Shown here piece by piece: positions 49,090-57,980 of a stretch of DNA of 64,000 nt. The stretch covers positions 62,001-126,000 of the forward strand of contig NZ_LMEO01000004.1 of the NCBI RefSeq assembly GCF_001426375.1. The letters are read 5' to 3'. The translations under genes and the position numbers were made by a program. The DNA is from Paenibacillus sp. Root444D2 (GTDB lineage Bacteria; Bacillota; Bacilli; Paenibacillales; NBRC-103111). A model generated the notes under the pieces. The model was not told the origin of the DNA and searched no databases. It saw nothing but the letters and a program-made list of their open reading frames with translations. Each line of letters starts with the position of its first letter. Within the stretch, counting starts at the first letter, position 1.

Positions 49090-50937
49090 TCAATTTGTAT
49101 CGTAAACAAAAACCTTGAAGCTCGAAACCACACCGCCATCTGGACTTATCGCTTTGATCTCCGCCTGTCCGGCCTGAACGCCCTTTACCATAACTCCTCC
49201 GTCAACAGCTGAAACTGTAGCTATCGCATCGCTGCTAGACTGCCATTTCAACAGCTGCGGAGCGCTTAAAGGAATGACCGAGGCTTCGACCAGCTGACTG
49301 CCATTCACTGGCATATCGAGTGTACTCTTACTTAGTACAATCCGCTGCGGCTTCACGGCATTCACATCTTCATTGCGCCATACCGTTTGTATCGGATAAT
49401 ACTGCGCACTCTCCAGCGTGACGCTGCCTTCCAAAGCTGTTAGTTCCAGTCGATTACTCGTCGGATCCGGGAATATCAGGCTGGAGACGACAGCCTCGCC
49501 ATCGTTCGCAAATACCTCAAGACTAGATTCATCTACGAAAAATCGAAGCATGAGCTTGCCGTCCTTCAGCTTCAGCGGTGCCGAAACTTTCTCAGCGAAA
49601 CCCTTCTCGAACGAGGAGATGCCGGAGTGTGTTCGATCTACCGTCAACTGCTCCGTCTTGGCATCATAGCTGACGCCCGTTTCTTGGTCGCTTCCTTTTC
49701 TTAGCTTGAATGCCAATTTCGCATTCGGCTGAACGGATAGCTCCGTAACCAGCTCATAGGACGTTCCTTTGATGGCTTCGAAAGGATTACGTCCTGCAGT
49801 CAGTTCCTGCTTGGACAGGACAGCTTCTTTACCACGCAAAGTCTGGAGCTCTTTCACAGGCTCCTGAATTAGCCGCAAACCTTGATCAGGGATATTCCTC
49901 AGCCTGAGCTCGCGGGGGATGGACATGTTCCCCTTCCAGCTGCCTGTCGGCATCGCGAACGGATAACGCCAATTGGACATCCAGCCTAGCCAGATGCGGC
50001 GTCCATCTTTGGCCGGGATATCTGAGTAGGACACAGCCGCATAGAAATCTTTACCGTAATCTGTCCAAAGCACATCCGATGGCTTATTATCATTCTTGAA
50101 CGTTAGCCCATCGAACGTACCGACGAAATATTGCGCAGTGGAACCCTTCGTCGTATTGTTACTGCCGATACTTACAGCGAGTACCCACTTCTTTGCTTTG
50201 GAGTTCTCCACCGGCAGTTCGAACAAGTCCGGGCATTCCCATACGGCCGCGTGCGAGCCCTGATCGCTTCCGAACTCGCTTGTCATTTTCCACGATTTCA
50301 GGTCCTTCGATGCATAGAAACGAACACGGTTATCGACAGACACAACCATCACCCAAGAATGGGTAGGCGCATGCCAGATGACCTTCGGATCTCGAAAATC
50401 CTTCAAGCCCAGATTCGGAATCACTGGGTTTCCTTCATATTTGGTCCATGTCCGGCCTTTATCTGCGCTATAGGCAATGCTTTGCGACTGAACGCCGCCT
50501 TTGAAATGGGTAAAAATCGCGACCAATCCCGCCTTGCCTCCAAAAAATCCGCTCGTATCCTTGCTATCTACCACAGCGCTCCCAGACCAAATCTCTCCCA
50601 AGGCATCCCGAGCCAGAGCTACCGGGAGATGCTCCCAGTGGGTCAGATCCTTACTTACCGCATGTCCCCATTGGCCATTGTTTTGATAAAACTGGTGATA
50701 CTCACCTTCGAAATAGACCATCCCATTCGGATCACTCATATTCCCGGATTCCGGCGATAAGTGATACTGCGGACGGAACTTTTCTGTATAATAATTCGGA
50801 TCACTCGCAAACGTAAAAGCTGAGCTTTCTACAGCATCCGACGACCTACCATCCCCTTTAACCAGAACAGCCACCCCCAATCCTAGAAGTACGACCGCGG
50901 CAGCACCAACTGCCCATAATCCTAATTTCTTCCGCAT
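49090..50937 (-). CDS. Exported GH32 levanase/inulinase-type enzyme with Ig-like domain
   Basis: 615 residues. An N-terminal hydrophobic helix (about 8-26) after MRKK acts as signal peptide or membrane anchor; no lipobox Cys is seen. GH32 motifs: Asp69 in MSDPNG, FRDPK near 181 and the Glu in WECPDLF near 234. After the GH32 C-terminal sandwich a bacterial Ig-like (Big2-type) domain spans about 530-612 (PVNGSQLVEASVIP, LKWQSSSDAIATVS). It should release fructose or fructo-oligosaccharides from levan or inulin outside the cell for the ABC importer. AGGAGG lies close to the ATG. The hairpin array lies just upstream. Confidence 0.9.
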   Translation of the reverse strand: MRKKLGLWAVGAAAVVLLGLGVAVLVKGDGRSSDAVESSAFTFASDPNYYTEKFRPQYHLSPESGNMSDPNGMVYFEGEYHQFYQNNGQWGHAVSKDLTHWEHLPVALARDALGEIWSGSAVVDSKDTSGFFGGKAGLVAIFTHFKGGVQSQSIAYSADKGRTWTKYEGNPVIPNLGLKDFRDPKVIWHAPTHSWVMVVSVDNRVRFYASKDLKSWKMTSEFGSDQGSHAAVWECPDLFELPVENSKAKKWVLAVSIGSNNTTKGSTAQYFVGTFDGLTFKNDNKPSDVLWTDYGKDFYAAVSYSDIPAKDGRRIWLGWMSNWRYPFAMPTGSWKGNMSIPRELRLRNIPDQGLRLIQEPVKELQTLRGKEAVLSKQELTAGRNPFEAIKGTSYELVTELSVQPNAKLAFKLRKGSDQETGVSYDAKTEQLTVDRTHSGISSFEKGFAEKVSAPLKLKDGKLMLRFFVDESSLEVFANDGEAVVSSLIFPDPTSNRLELTALEGSVTLESAQYYPIQTVWRNEDVNAVKPQRIVLSKSTLDMPVNGSQLVEASVIPLSAPQLLKWQSSSDAIATVSAVDGGVMVKGVQAGQAEIKAISPDGGVVSSFKVFVYDTN

Positions 50938-51058
50938 ACTTCCTCCTTGTGCATGTCGCCATCATTTTCTGTATGGCTATTGTACCGAGTCCGAACGAAG
51001 AAAGATTTCAAAATCATCGGGAGTTTCCTTTCAATTTTATTTGCAGTTGTTAAACTCT

Positions 51059-51536
51059 TTCAAATAGCTAGCTTTTCACCATTTCAACGACAAATAAGAG
51101 CCTCTAAAGGCTCTTATTCCGCTCTTTTTGCCACTTTCTTCGCAGATAGAAGCTCCTAATGACTCTTATTTCTCCAAGTAGCTAGCTTTCCCACCATTTC
51201 AACGACAAATAAGAGCCTCTAAAGCCTTTTATACCGCTCCTTTTGCCAGTTTCCGCGCAAGTAGAAGCTCCCAAAGACTCTTATTTCTCCAAGTAGCTTG
51301 CTTTTCACCCTATTAGCGACAAATAAGAGCCTGTAGAGGCTCTTATTTCGCACCTTTAGCCACTTTCCGCGCAAGTAGAAGCTCCCAAAGACTCTTATTT
51401 CTCCAAGTAGCTTGCTTTTCACCCTATCAGCGACAAATAAGAGCCTGTAGAGGCTCTTATTTCGCACCTTAGGCCACTTTCCGCGCAAATAGAAGCTCCC
51501 AAAGGCTCTTATTTCTGTAAGTAGCTAGCTTTCCCA
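51059..51536. repeat. Tandem array of four 114-115 bp hairpin units
   Basis: The marker CGACAAATAAGAGCC occurs at 51088, 51203, 51317 and 51431, giving a 114-115 bp period. Each unit holds a hairpin (AATAAGAGCC and its complement around a 4-6 base loop), a second half-site (AGAAGCTCCCAAAGACTC) that can pair with it, and a TAGCTAGCTTT-like spacer. The second copy has a decayed arm. An 89-codon open frame across the repeats encodes only the repeat itself and is not a believable gene. The array lies between the YesN stop (51611) and the levanase start (50937). The remaining bases 50938-51058 show nothing recognisable. Confidence 0.88.
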
Positions 51537-51543
51537 GACAAAT

Positions 51544-51585
51544 GGGCTGCCCTCAAGGTCTAATTTTGTCCTTTTGGAACAGTCC
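51544..51585. terminator. Hairpin of the GGGCTGTCC family beside the 114-bp array
   Basis: GGGCTGCCCTCAAGG pairs with CCTTTTGGAACAGTCC. It lies 26 bases after the YesN stop and resembles the hairpin at 40341-40383 next to another repeat array. T-tracts are weak, so partial termination after YesN is possible. Confidence 0.5.
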
Positions 51586-51610
51586 TATTTCAAATCTGCA
51601 TCTGTTGCTA

Positions 51611-53230
51611 CTACACTTTCTTACTTAGTAGCTCTTCCCGATACTCCTTTGGTCCTTTGCCATAATACTTCTTAAAAGCGGTGCTAAAGTAACTCGAGCT
51701 AGAATAGCCAACCAGCGTAGCAATATCCGTAAGCTTCAGTTCATTTTCTTCCAGCAGCACCGTGGCCTTACTTAGACGCAATTTCGTGACATAATCACTA
51801 AAAGTAATGCCCACGCTCGTCTTAAACAAGCCGGACAAGTAGGTCTCGTTAAGATGAAACATGTCCGCAAGAGAAGCCAACGTGAGCTCATAGGAAAAGT
51901 TCTCATCCACATAATTACGAATCGCTTCGATCATCTGCTGACCACTGGAGAACCTCGTTTTCCTCACTTCGTTCATCACCAATTGCGCCATTTCATGAAG
52001 CTGCTCCAACACTTGCTCCCTTGATGAATAGTCTCTTACCGTCATCTGACAGTTCCATAGATAGCTTTGCAGCGATGCGTCACCGAGTTCGAACTTCTTC
52101 GCTATCGCATTAAACAGCAAAATAATCCGAAGCGTCAAAAAGGTAAATACAAACATCGGCGTGTCTCGTTCAGCGGAGAAAATGGTATGCAGCTGCTTAG
52201 TAAATGCAGGCATATCCAGACTTTCAATGGTTTGCATCAGCTTTCTCTCTACTTCCGGTGAAAACGCATGTGTCATGGCCAGCATATTTCGGTTCGGCTC
52301 AGCCTTGTCTGATTGGATCGTGCCTTGGCTCCATGCCAGCATGCTCGATGCATAACCATCCTTTAACTGCCTCAGCCCAGTGATGGACTCGCCTATGCCG
52401 ACTACACTCTCGACTCTCAGGTAGCTTTTGATGTTCCGCTTGAGCATGCGCACGAAGTCATCCATAAAACGACTATGCTGCACAGGATCTTGAATAAGAA
52501 TCAGAAAATGCATCATGGCTGGATGACTAATGGGATAAAAGGGATGCACCTGCTCCCAATTTTCAGCAGACTCCCGGCAAAGCATCTGGAATGCCAGATA
52601 GAGTAAATCTTTCCGCTCACTCCAATCGTCCAAACGTCCGTGTGGAATTCTCATTTCCACTGTCACAAACTGCGCATGTACATCATCTATGGTCAAAGAA
52701 GACAGCTGTAACTGCTGCATCCGTTCTTTCACGGTTGATACACTAAACCATTCATCCTTCACCAGCTGCCAAATTAATTGCTCCTGCATCAGCTGAAGCT
52801 GTTGATGATTCTTCATTTCCTCTTGGTCCTGTTCGCGTATTCGATTGCGGTCATCTTCCAATTCACCGGACAGCTTGGCAAGGAGTGCCGTTAATTCGCT
52901 GCGCACCACAGGCTTTAGCAAATAATCTTTCACACCCAACTGGATGGCCGCCTTCATATATTCAAAATCCGAGTAGCCCGAAAGCACAATGATACGAAGT
53001 TGGGGGAACTTCTCCTTACTAGCTTTGATGAACGCTATACCGTCCATTTGCGGCATTCGGACATCCGTAATCACAACATCGGGCAGCGGCTGCTCACTAA
53101 GAATCTGCATGGCCTCCAGACCATTAGCTGCTTCGAATTCAATTTGGAATCCGGCGGATTTCCAATCGATTTTGGCTTTAATACTGTTTCGTACGCCGAC
53201 TTCGTCATCAATCAGCAAGATTCTATACAT
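51611..53230 (-). CDS. YesN-family response regulator with AraC DNA-binding domain
   Basis: 539 residues. The receiver has DDE at 8-10, Asp56 in ITDVRMP and Lys in LLKPV. A central region of about 300 residues is followed by the AraC domain near 435-535 (HLNETYLSGLFKTSVGITFS, SSSYFSTAFKKYYGKGPKEY). It starts 8 bases after the kinase stop. It should control the fructan genes around it, including the levanase beyond the hairpin array. Confidence 0.93.
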   Translation of the reverse strand: MYRILLIDDEVGVRNSIKAKIDWKSAGFQIEFEAANGLEAMQILSEQPLPDVVITDVRMPQMDGIAFIKASKEKFPQLRIIVLSGYSDFEYMKAAIQLGVKDYLLKPVVRSELTALLAKLSGELEDDRNRIREQDQEEMKNHQQLQLMQEQLIWQLVKDEWFSVSTVKERMQQLQLSSLTIDDVHAQFVTVEMRIPHGRLDDWSERKDLLYLAFQMLCRESAENWEQVHPFYPISHPAMMHFLILIQDPVQHSRFMDDFVRMLKRNIKSYLRVESVVGIGESITGLRQLKDGYASSMLAWSQGTIQSDKAEPNRNMLAMTHAFSPEVERKLMQTIESLDMPAFTKQLHTIFSAERDTPMFVFTFLTLRIILLFNAIAKKFELGDASLQSYLWNCQMTVRDYSSREQVLEQLHEMAQLVMNEVRKTRFSSGQQMIEAIRNYVDENFSYELTLASLADMFHLNETYLSGLFKTSVGITFSDYVTKLRLSKATVLLEENELKLTDIATLVGYSSSSYFSTAFKKYYGKGPKEYREELLSKKV

Positions 53231-53238
53231 CTATGTTG

Positions 53239-55020
53239 TCAGCTCCTTAACAGAGGAAGGTACAAGGTCATTTCCGTCCCCTCGCCCAACCTGGAATGTA
53301 AGCCTAAGTGAAATTGCTCCCCATAATTCAATCGACATCGTGATAAAACATTGCGGAGTCCGATACTTTGCCCCTCGCTGTTAAGAATGGCAACGGAATC
53401 ACCCATCTTAATCTCTGTCAGTAAATCTTGTACCAACTCGGGGGACATGCCAATTCCGTTATCTTTGACGCAGATTAGCAATCTTTCGTCTTGTACCAGA
53501 GTCCGCAATGTAACCTGTGCGACGCCGGCCTTCTCCAGACTATACTTCACTGCATTTTCCACCAGGGGCTGAATAATGAACTTGGCAATCATGCCATCAT
53601 CTGCCGCGGGATCATCCTCGATTACGACTTGCAATCGCTCTTCATGTCTCAAATGGAGAATGAACAGATAATCACGAATATAGTTCATTTCCTCGGCTAC
53701 TCGGACCAGATCGCTGTTCAGGTTCAGCGAATACCTCATCATTTTGCCTAATGCCTCGGTAGCGTCCATCACTAGATCTTCCCGCTTCATGGCAGCGAGA
53801 CCGCTAATAATTTCAAGCGTATTATTATAGAAATGCGGATTAATTTGCAGAAGCAGCGCCTTATATTCGGCATTCTTTCTACGTAAATTTGTTTCGAATT
53901 CAGTTTCAATCAAAAATTTCAGCCTGTGCGTCATTTGCTCGAAAACGCCCGTCACATAGCCTACTTCACTATGTCCTTCCCTCACTTTCGGCATCACATG
54001 CAGAGCCTGATTAAATTCGCCGCGCTGCACATGCTTCATCGCTTTGCCCATCACACTTAGCGGTTTGGTAATACCTGCGGACAACCAGAAGGCTGTCAGC
54101 ATAGCAAGAATAAGCAAAAGGGCGGTAACCAAAAGCATCGTTTGCCTGATATGAGTGATCTTCTCATACAATTCTCCTTCGGGAACGGTGCCTACAATAG
54201 TCCAATTTTGAGCAGGCAATTTGCGGAAAAAGAGTAAATTCGTACTCCCTTTATTCTCTATTGGGAAAATCCCGCTAGTCTCCTCCTCGAATCGTTTATC
54301 GATTTGCTCAAGACCGCTCCTTAGAATGTCCCGATGCTCTGAAATATTTTGATCCAACACACTATTGCCTTCACTCGTTAGCAAAATCACTTTCCCAGTC
54401 TTTCCAACCCGAATCTTCTCAATCGCATTTCGAAGCAAAGTTGTGGGGTAATTGACTTTAATGAACCCGACATTCTTTAACGATTGCAGCTGCACCAGTG
54501 GAAAAAGAAAGCTGTTAATCGATCTTGCTCTCATGAATTCGTCCGATTGATCGATATCTTTATGCGCTGTCGTCCAGCGCTTGCCCTCTGTCATAAATGC
54601 CTTAAACCACTCGCTATTTTTATAGGTTGTATCCTGCGTCCACAATCCCCCGGCATCCTCGGCAAAAGCGCTAATCGATATGCCGTTAGAATTGTTAACT
54701 GCATATGAAGAGAAATACTCCCGCATTCTCTGCTTCGTAAGAACTCGCTCCTGAATCGTATTATCCGGATTCAAATGAACAGTAAGCCATTCCTGCGTCG
54801 TTCGGCTGCTTACAACCTGATTGCCCGTATCTTCAACCTGAGTAAGCAAAGTCACAACATGCGATGCAAATTGTTCGATGGTTTGAGCGGTGGAAGATTC
54901 AATCGATGCTTTAATCGTTTTCGTCGCTTCCTCACTAAGAATATAAGCGAGTGCGGCAAAAGGGAGGATTAGCAGAATAGAGAAAACAGCCATCAGACGG
55001 CTCCTCAATGAAAAAAACAT
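53239..55020 (-). CDS. YesM-family sensor histidine kinase
   Basis: 593 residues with membrane helices near 8-28 and 285-310, an extracellular sensor of about 255 residues, HAMP, the His_kinase block QINPHFYNNTL near 390 and a HATPase domain (IIQPLVENAVKYSL, DNGIGM, SIGLRNVLSRC). GGGGGA precedes the ATG. It lies 120 bases after the binding-protein gene, and in this cluster sensor and binding protein are at the head of the series, so the kinase may monitor fructo-oligosaccharides. Confidence 0.92.
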   Translation of the reverse strand: MFFSLRSRLMAVFSILLILPFAALAYILSEEATKTIKASIESSTAQTIEQFASHVVTLLTQVEDTGNQVVSSRTTQEWLTVHLNPDNTIQERVLTKQRMREYFSSYAVNNSNGISISAFAEDAGGLWTQDTTYKNSEWFKAFMTEGKRWTTAHKDIDQSDEFMRARSINSFLFPLVQLQSLKNVGFIKVNYPTTLLRNAIEKIRVGKTGKVILLTSEGNSVLDQNISEHRDILRSGLEQIDKRFEEETSGIFPIENKGSTNLLFFRKLPAQNWTIVGTVPEGELYEKITHIRQTMLLVTALLLILAMLTAFWLSAGITKPLSVMGKAMKHVQRGEFNQALHVMPKVREGHSEVGYVTGVFEQMTHRLKFLIETEFETNLRRKNAEYKALLLQINPHFYNNTLEIISGLAAMKREDLVMDATEALGKMMRYSLNLNSDLVRVAEEMNYIRDYLFILHLRHEERLQVVIEDDPAADDGMIAKFIIQPLVENAVKYSLEKAGVAQVTLRTLVQDERLLICVKDNGIGMSPELVQDLLTEIKMGDSVAILNSEGQSIGLRNVLSRCRLNYGEQFHLGLHSRLGEGTEMTLYLPLLRS

Positions 55021-55092
55021 GAAATCCCCCGTTTCTTATCCTGTCATCACACTCTATTTATCATACACGTCAACCTTCATAGGAAACAACGA

Positions 55093-55127
55093 CAAAGAGA
55101 CGATCATCGAAATGATTCGTCTCTTTG
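55093..55127 (-). terminator. Hairpin between binding protein and YesM kinase
   Basis: CAAAGAGACG pairs with CGTCTCTTTG around an inner ATCA/TGAT helix (bulged A), followed on the minus strand by TCGTTGTTTCC. It lies 13 bases after the binding-protein stop. Partial termination would keep the binding protein in excess over the kinase. Confidence 0.6.
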
Positions 55128-55139
55128 ATCTTCACAACC

Positions 55140-56492
55140 CTACTTTTTCTGCTGCGCCTGCACATCCGCATAAGCCTTATCGATCGTCGTGATGGCTTCT
55201 GCAATGGATGCATCAATATTCCGTTTGCCGATGGTGACATCTTCAAACATTTTATTCACAGCATCAGACATTTGCGGGAAGATCGGCGTAATCGGACGCG
55301 GTCTGCCGTACTTTTGATTTTGGATGACGAAGATGTTCTTCGGATACTCATTCAATTCCGGGAAAGTCTTCGCTGAAGAGTAACGGGATGGAATATCTTT
55401 GGTCATGCCGGCATACGACTTTTGTCCTTCCTCACCAGTTACCCAGTTGACGAACTTCCAAGCTTCATCCGGATGCTTGCTCTTTGATGATATACCCAGC
55501 GCCCAGCTGCCGTTTGCTACCGCTTGTGCAGTCCCCTTAGGCAGAGGAGCAATGTCATAGTCCTCGCCCAGCTTGAAATTCGGGAATTTCTCTTTCAGAT
55601 TAGCCAGAGACCAGGAGCCATCAATCGTAATGCCCAATTTACCGTTCGGGAATGGATCCGGCGGATACTCCAGAGCAGATACTTTATCTTTGTTATACAG
55701 ATCCGAGAAGAATTGAACGGCTTTCTTCGTTTGCGGTGAATCCAAGTAACCTTTCGACGTTTTACCGTCAGGACTCATAATTTCCCCGCCAAGCTGCCAG
55801 ATGATCGGATACTTGAAGTAGGCTGTACCTCCCGCGTTCCCGAAGCCCTGTGCAGGATCTATACCAAAGATGCCACTCGCTGGATCATTGATTTTCTTCG
55901 CAGCATCGAGCACCTGATCCCATGTCCACGGCTCATCCGGATTTTTGGAAGGAAGTGGGATACCCTTCGCTTGAAACATCTTTTTGTTATAAAACATGGC
56001 AATCGAAGATTCCGTTAATGGCGCCATGTAGATTTCATTTTGATACGTGTAAGTCGCAAGCGTTGACTTAGGAACATCATCAATATTCCCGTCCGTCTTG
56101 AAGTATGTGGTCAACGGCTTCAGAGCACCGGCATTTGCATAGGAACCAACGGTAGGCGCATCTAATGCCATAATATCCGGCGGGCTGCCCGAAGCGATGG
56201 ATACTCGTAATTTCGTGTCATAATCCGAATATGGAATCGGTGTCATTTCGACAGAAATGTTCGGATACTTTTGCATGAAGGAAGCAACAAGCTTGTCATA
56301 GGCTGCGTTCTCCGTATCGTTCCCCGAGTTTCTCCAGAACGTAAGCTTTACTTTCTCTTCTTTTTTAACAGCATTATCCGTTTGTTTGGGTACGGCTGAC
56401 GACGTATTTCCACCATCACTTTGCGTTGAACATCCCGCCAATAAACCACCGACTACGAGAGCGCTTACTACTGTTTGGCTTAGCTTTTTCAA
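55140..56492 (-). CDS. Extracellular sugar-binding lipoprotein of an ABC importer
   Basis: 450 residues from a TTG at 56492 (GGGG 10 bases upstream). The signal peptide ends in the lipobox LAGC, followed by STQSDGGNTS. Family 1 binding-protein features: KLTFWRNSGNDTENAAYDKL, SIAMFYNKKMFQAKGI, GKLGITIDGSW. It is the only binding protein in the fructan cluster and so the likely partner of the permeases at 47190 and 48147, despite the 6 kb between them. The hairpin at 55093-55127 follows its stop. Confidence 0.92.
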   Translation of the reverse strand: MKKLSQTVVSALVVGGLLAGCSTQSDGGNTSSAVPKQTDNAVKKEEKVKLTFWRNSGNDTENAAYDKLVASFMQKYPNISVEMTPIPYSDYDTKLRVSIASGSPPDIMALDAPTVGSYANAGALKPLTTYFKTDGNIDDVPKSTLATYTYQNEIYMAPLTESSIAMFYNKKMFQAKGIPLPSKNPDEPWTWDQVLDAAKKINDPASGIFGIDPAQGFGNAGGTAYFKYPIIWQLGGEIMSPDGKTSKGYLDSPQTKKAVQFFSDLYNKDKVSALEYPPDPFPNGKLGITIDGSWSLANLKEKFPNFKLGEDYDIAPLPKGTAQAVANGSWALGISSKSKHPDEAWKFVNWVTGEEGQKSYAGMTKDIPSRYSSAKTFPELNEYPKNIFVIQNQKYGRPRPITPIFPQMSDAVNKMFEDVTIGKRNIDASIAEAITTIDKAYADVQAQQKK

Positions 56493-56817
56493 AATGTGAA
56501 TGCCCCTTTCATTTATCTGTTGTTGTTGTTCTTGTCATCATCATATCAAAGGGGCTGGGATATTAAATTCAATATTCTCTGCTTAGAACTTATAAAATTA
56601 TCATGATCCTGGTTATTGTACAAGAGCGTAACAAGCCTCATCGCAACATATTATCAACGTCAAAGCTATATTGTACACCAACAAAAAGTGTTCATTGAGC
56701 TTCAAAGAAAAACGTTGATCCCACGTTCGTAATCCTACCTGCCCCCAGAAAATACGTTTGGGTCTCGTATAACTTAGTATCAGCTGCAGCTAGAACATTT
56801 CAAAGGTGGTCATAACC
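56493..56817. other. Intergenic region between divergent genes, nothing specific recognised
   Basis: This 325-base gap separates the binding-protein gene (minus) from the DUF5667 gene (plus) and must hold both promoters. I found no convincing -35/-10 pair, cre site, riboswitch or repeat. A ribosome binding site (AGGTGG) at the right end precedes the DUF5667 start. Confidence 0.6.
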
Positions 56818-57894
56818 ATGATAGCAAAGTTAACAAAAGAACCCAAACGCTCCTACCTTCTTGCCAAAAGCTTCATGATCAGCATACTCGTTTTTAGCGT
56901 GGGTACCGGTAGCGTATTAGCTTCGGAGATTACAACAACAACACCGTCGTCCAGTCCCGCATCCGTGAGCGTCACCCAGAATACGACTTCCTCCTCACAA
57001 GTAGCCGCGACTTTGAACGAATCCAAAACGGAGACTCCAGATCTTTTGCCAGGAGACTTCTTCTACTTTGTAAAAACAATGTACGAAAACATTCGATTGG
57101 CCCTAACTGTCAATGACGTGAAAGAGGCGCGACTACTTACCGCATTTGCCCAAGATCGACTTCAGGAAGCGAATGCCTTATTGGCTCAAGGAAAAACGAA
57201 AGAGGCAAATCTATCTCTCCAGAAGTCGCTGGAAACTCAGCAAAGTGCTGTTCAAAAAACAGATCAAGCTTCTGGAATATCGACAACTGTTAAGACTACA
57301 CAAGTAGAGACTATTGCACAAGCGGCTGCTAAAGATGAGGATTCAACACAAAAAGAAACTGCAACAACAGCCGCAGAGCAAACGGAAGCCGAAGATGTGA
57401 TCAATCCTGTAAAAGAAGTGAAAAATCCGGAGCAGGTATTGAAGGTAAAGGCCGATTTACAACATAATATTGTAGCCTTGTCCTCCGCATTGGAAAAGGT
57501 GGGAAATCCGAACGCCCAACTGGCTTTAATGAAAAATATAGAAAAGGCGTTTGCTCATCTGGATAAAAAACTGTCCAAAATCGAGAAAAAAGAGAAGCTG
57601 GGGCAGATGAATGAGAACGTAACAGCTAAGGAAGAGCAGCCCCCAGTTGCCTCACCGGTTCCATCTCAAGTTCCCACACCAGCTTCAACACCAGCTTCAA
57701 ACGAGTCTGTCTCGGACCAAGAGAAACAGGAAAGCATAGTAACAAAATCAGATCAAACGAAGAAGGACGAAGACAACCAGCATATGAATAAATCTGATAA
57801 AGCAAAAGAGAAAAAAAACGATAGCCCACACAAAGGTGGCGAAAAAGGGAACGGCAACGGACACGATAAAAATAAAGGTAGTAAACAAGAATAA
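56818..57894 (+). CDS. Exported DUF5667-domain protein with charged low-complexity tail
   Basis: About 358 residues from the ATG at 56818, 8 bases after AGGTGG; an in-frame GTG at 56806 overlaps that site. A signal peptide (hydrophobic stretch near 15-36, ending around VLASEI) is followed by a Thr/Ser-rich linker, then the DUF5667 helical pattern LLPGDFFYFVKTMYENIRLA and ARLLTAFAQDRLQEANALLA (about 75-140). A second helical segment (about 205-260) precedes a Pro/Ser then Lys/Asp/Gly-rich tail, probably wall-associated. Function of the family is unknown to me; anti-sigma-like and wall roles have been suggested. The gene stands alone with a terminator after it. Confidence 0.75.
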   Translation: MIAKLTKEPKRSYLLAKSFMISILVFSVGTGSVLASEITTTTPSSSPASVSVTQNTTSSSQVAATLNESKTETPDLLPGDFFYFVKTMYENIRLALTVNDVKEARLLTAFAQDRLQEANALLAQGKTKEANLSLQKSLETQQSAVQKTDQASGISTTVKTTQVETIAQAAAKDEDSTQKETATTAAEQTEAEDVINPVKEVKNPEQVLKVKADLQHNIVALSSALEKVGNPNAQLALMKNIEKAFAHLDKKLSKIEKKEKLGQMNENVTAKEEQPPVASPVPSQVPTPASTPASNESVSDQEKQESIVTKSDQTKKDEDNQHMNKSDKAKEKKNDSPHKGGEKGNGNGHDKNKGSKQE

Positions 57895-57932
57895 AACCGC
57901 TACTCGCTCCCTTTTCGATATATAAATACTTA

Positions 57933-57958
57933 AGACTCGCAACCTATGTTGTGGGTCT
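57933..57958. terminator. Terminator between DUF5667 gene and mepB-like gene
   Basis: AGACTCGCAAC pairs with GTTGTGGGTCT (two G-U wobbles) over a 4-base loop, followed by CTCTTTAATT. It lies between two convergent genes and may serve both. Confidence 0.6.
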
Positions 57959-57980
57959 CTTTAATTATTCCGCTGTTGGC

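Noticed and set aside
51219..51488. 89-codon open frame with an internal repeated peptide
   Set aside because: It is the translation of the 114-bp hairpin array; its apparent protein repeat follows from the DNA repeat, it has no ribosome binding site and the copies differ in other frames equally.
51059..51536. CRISPR array
   Set aside because: The period is 114 bp with the whole unit conserved, no short repeat/unique spacer structure, and no cas genes in the window.
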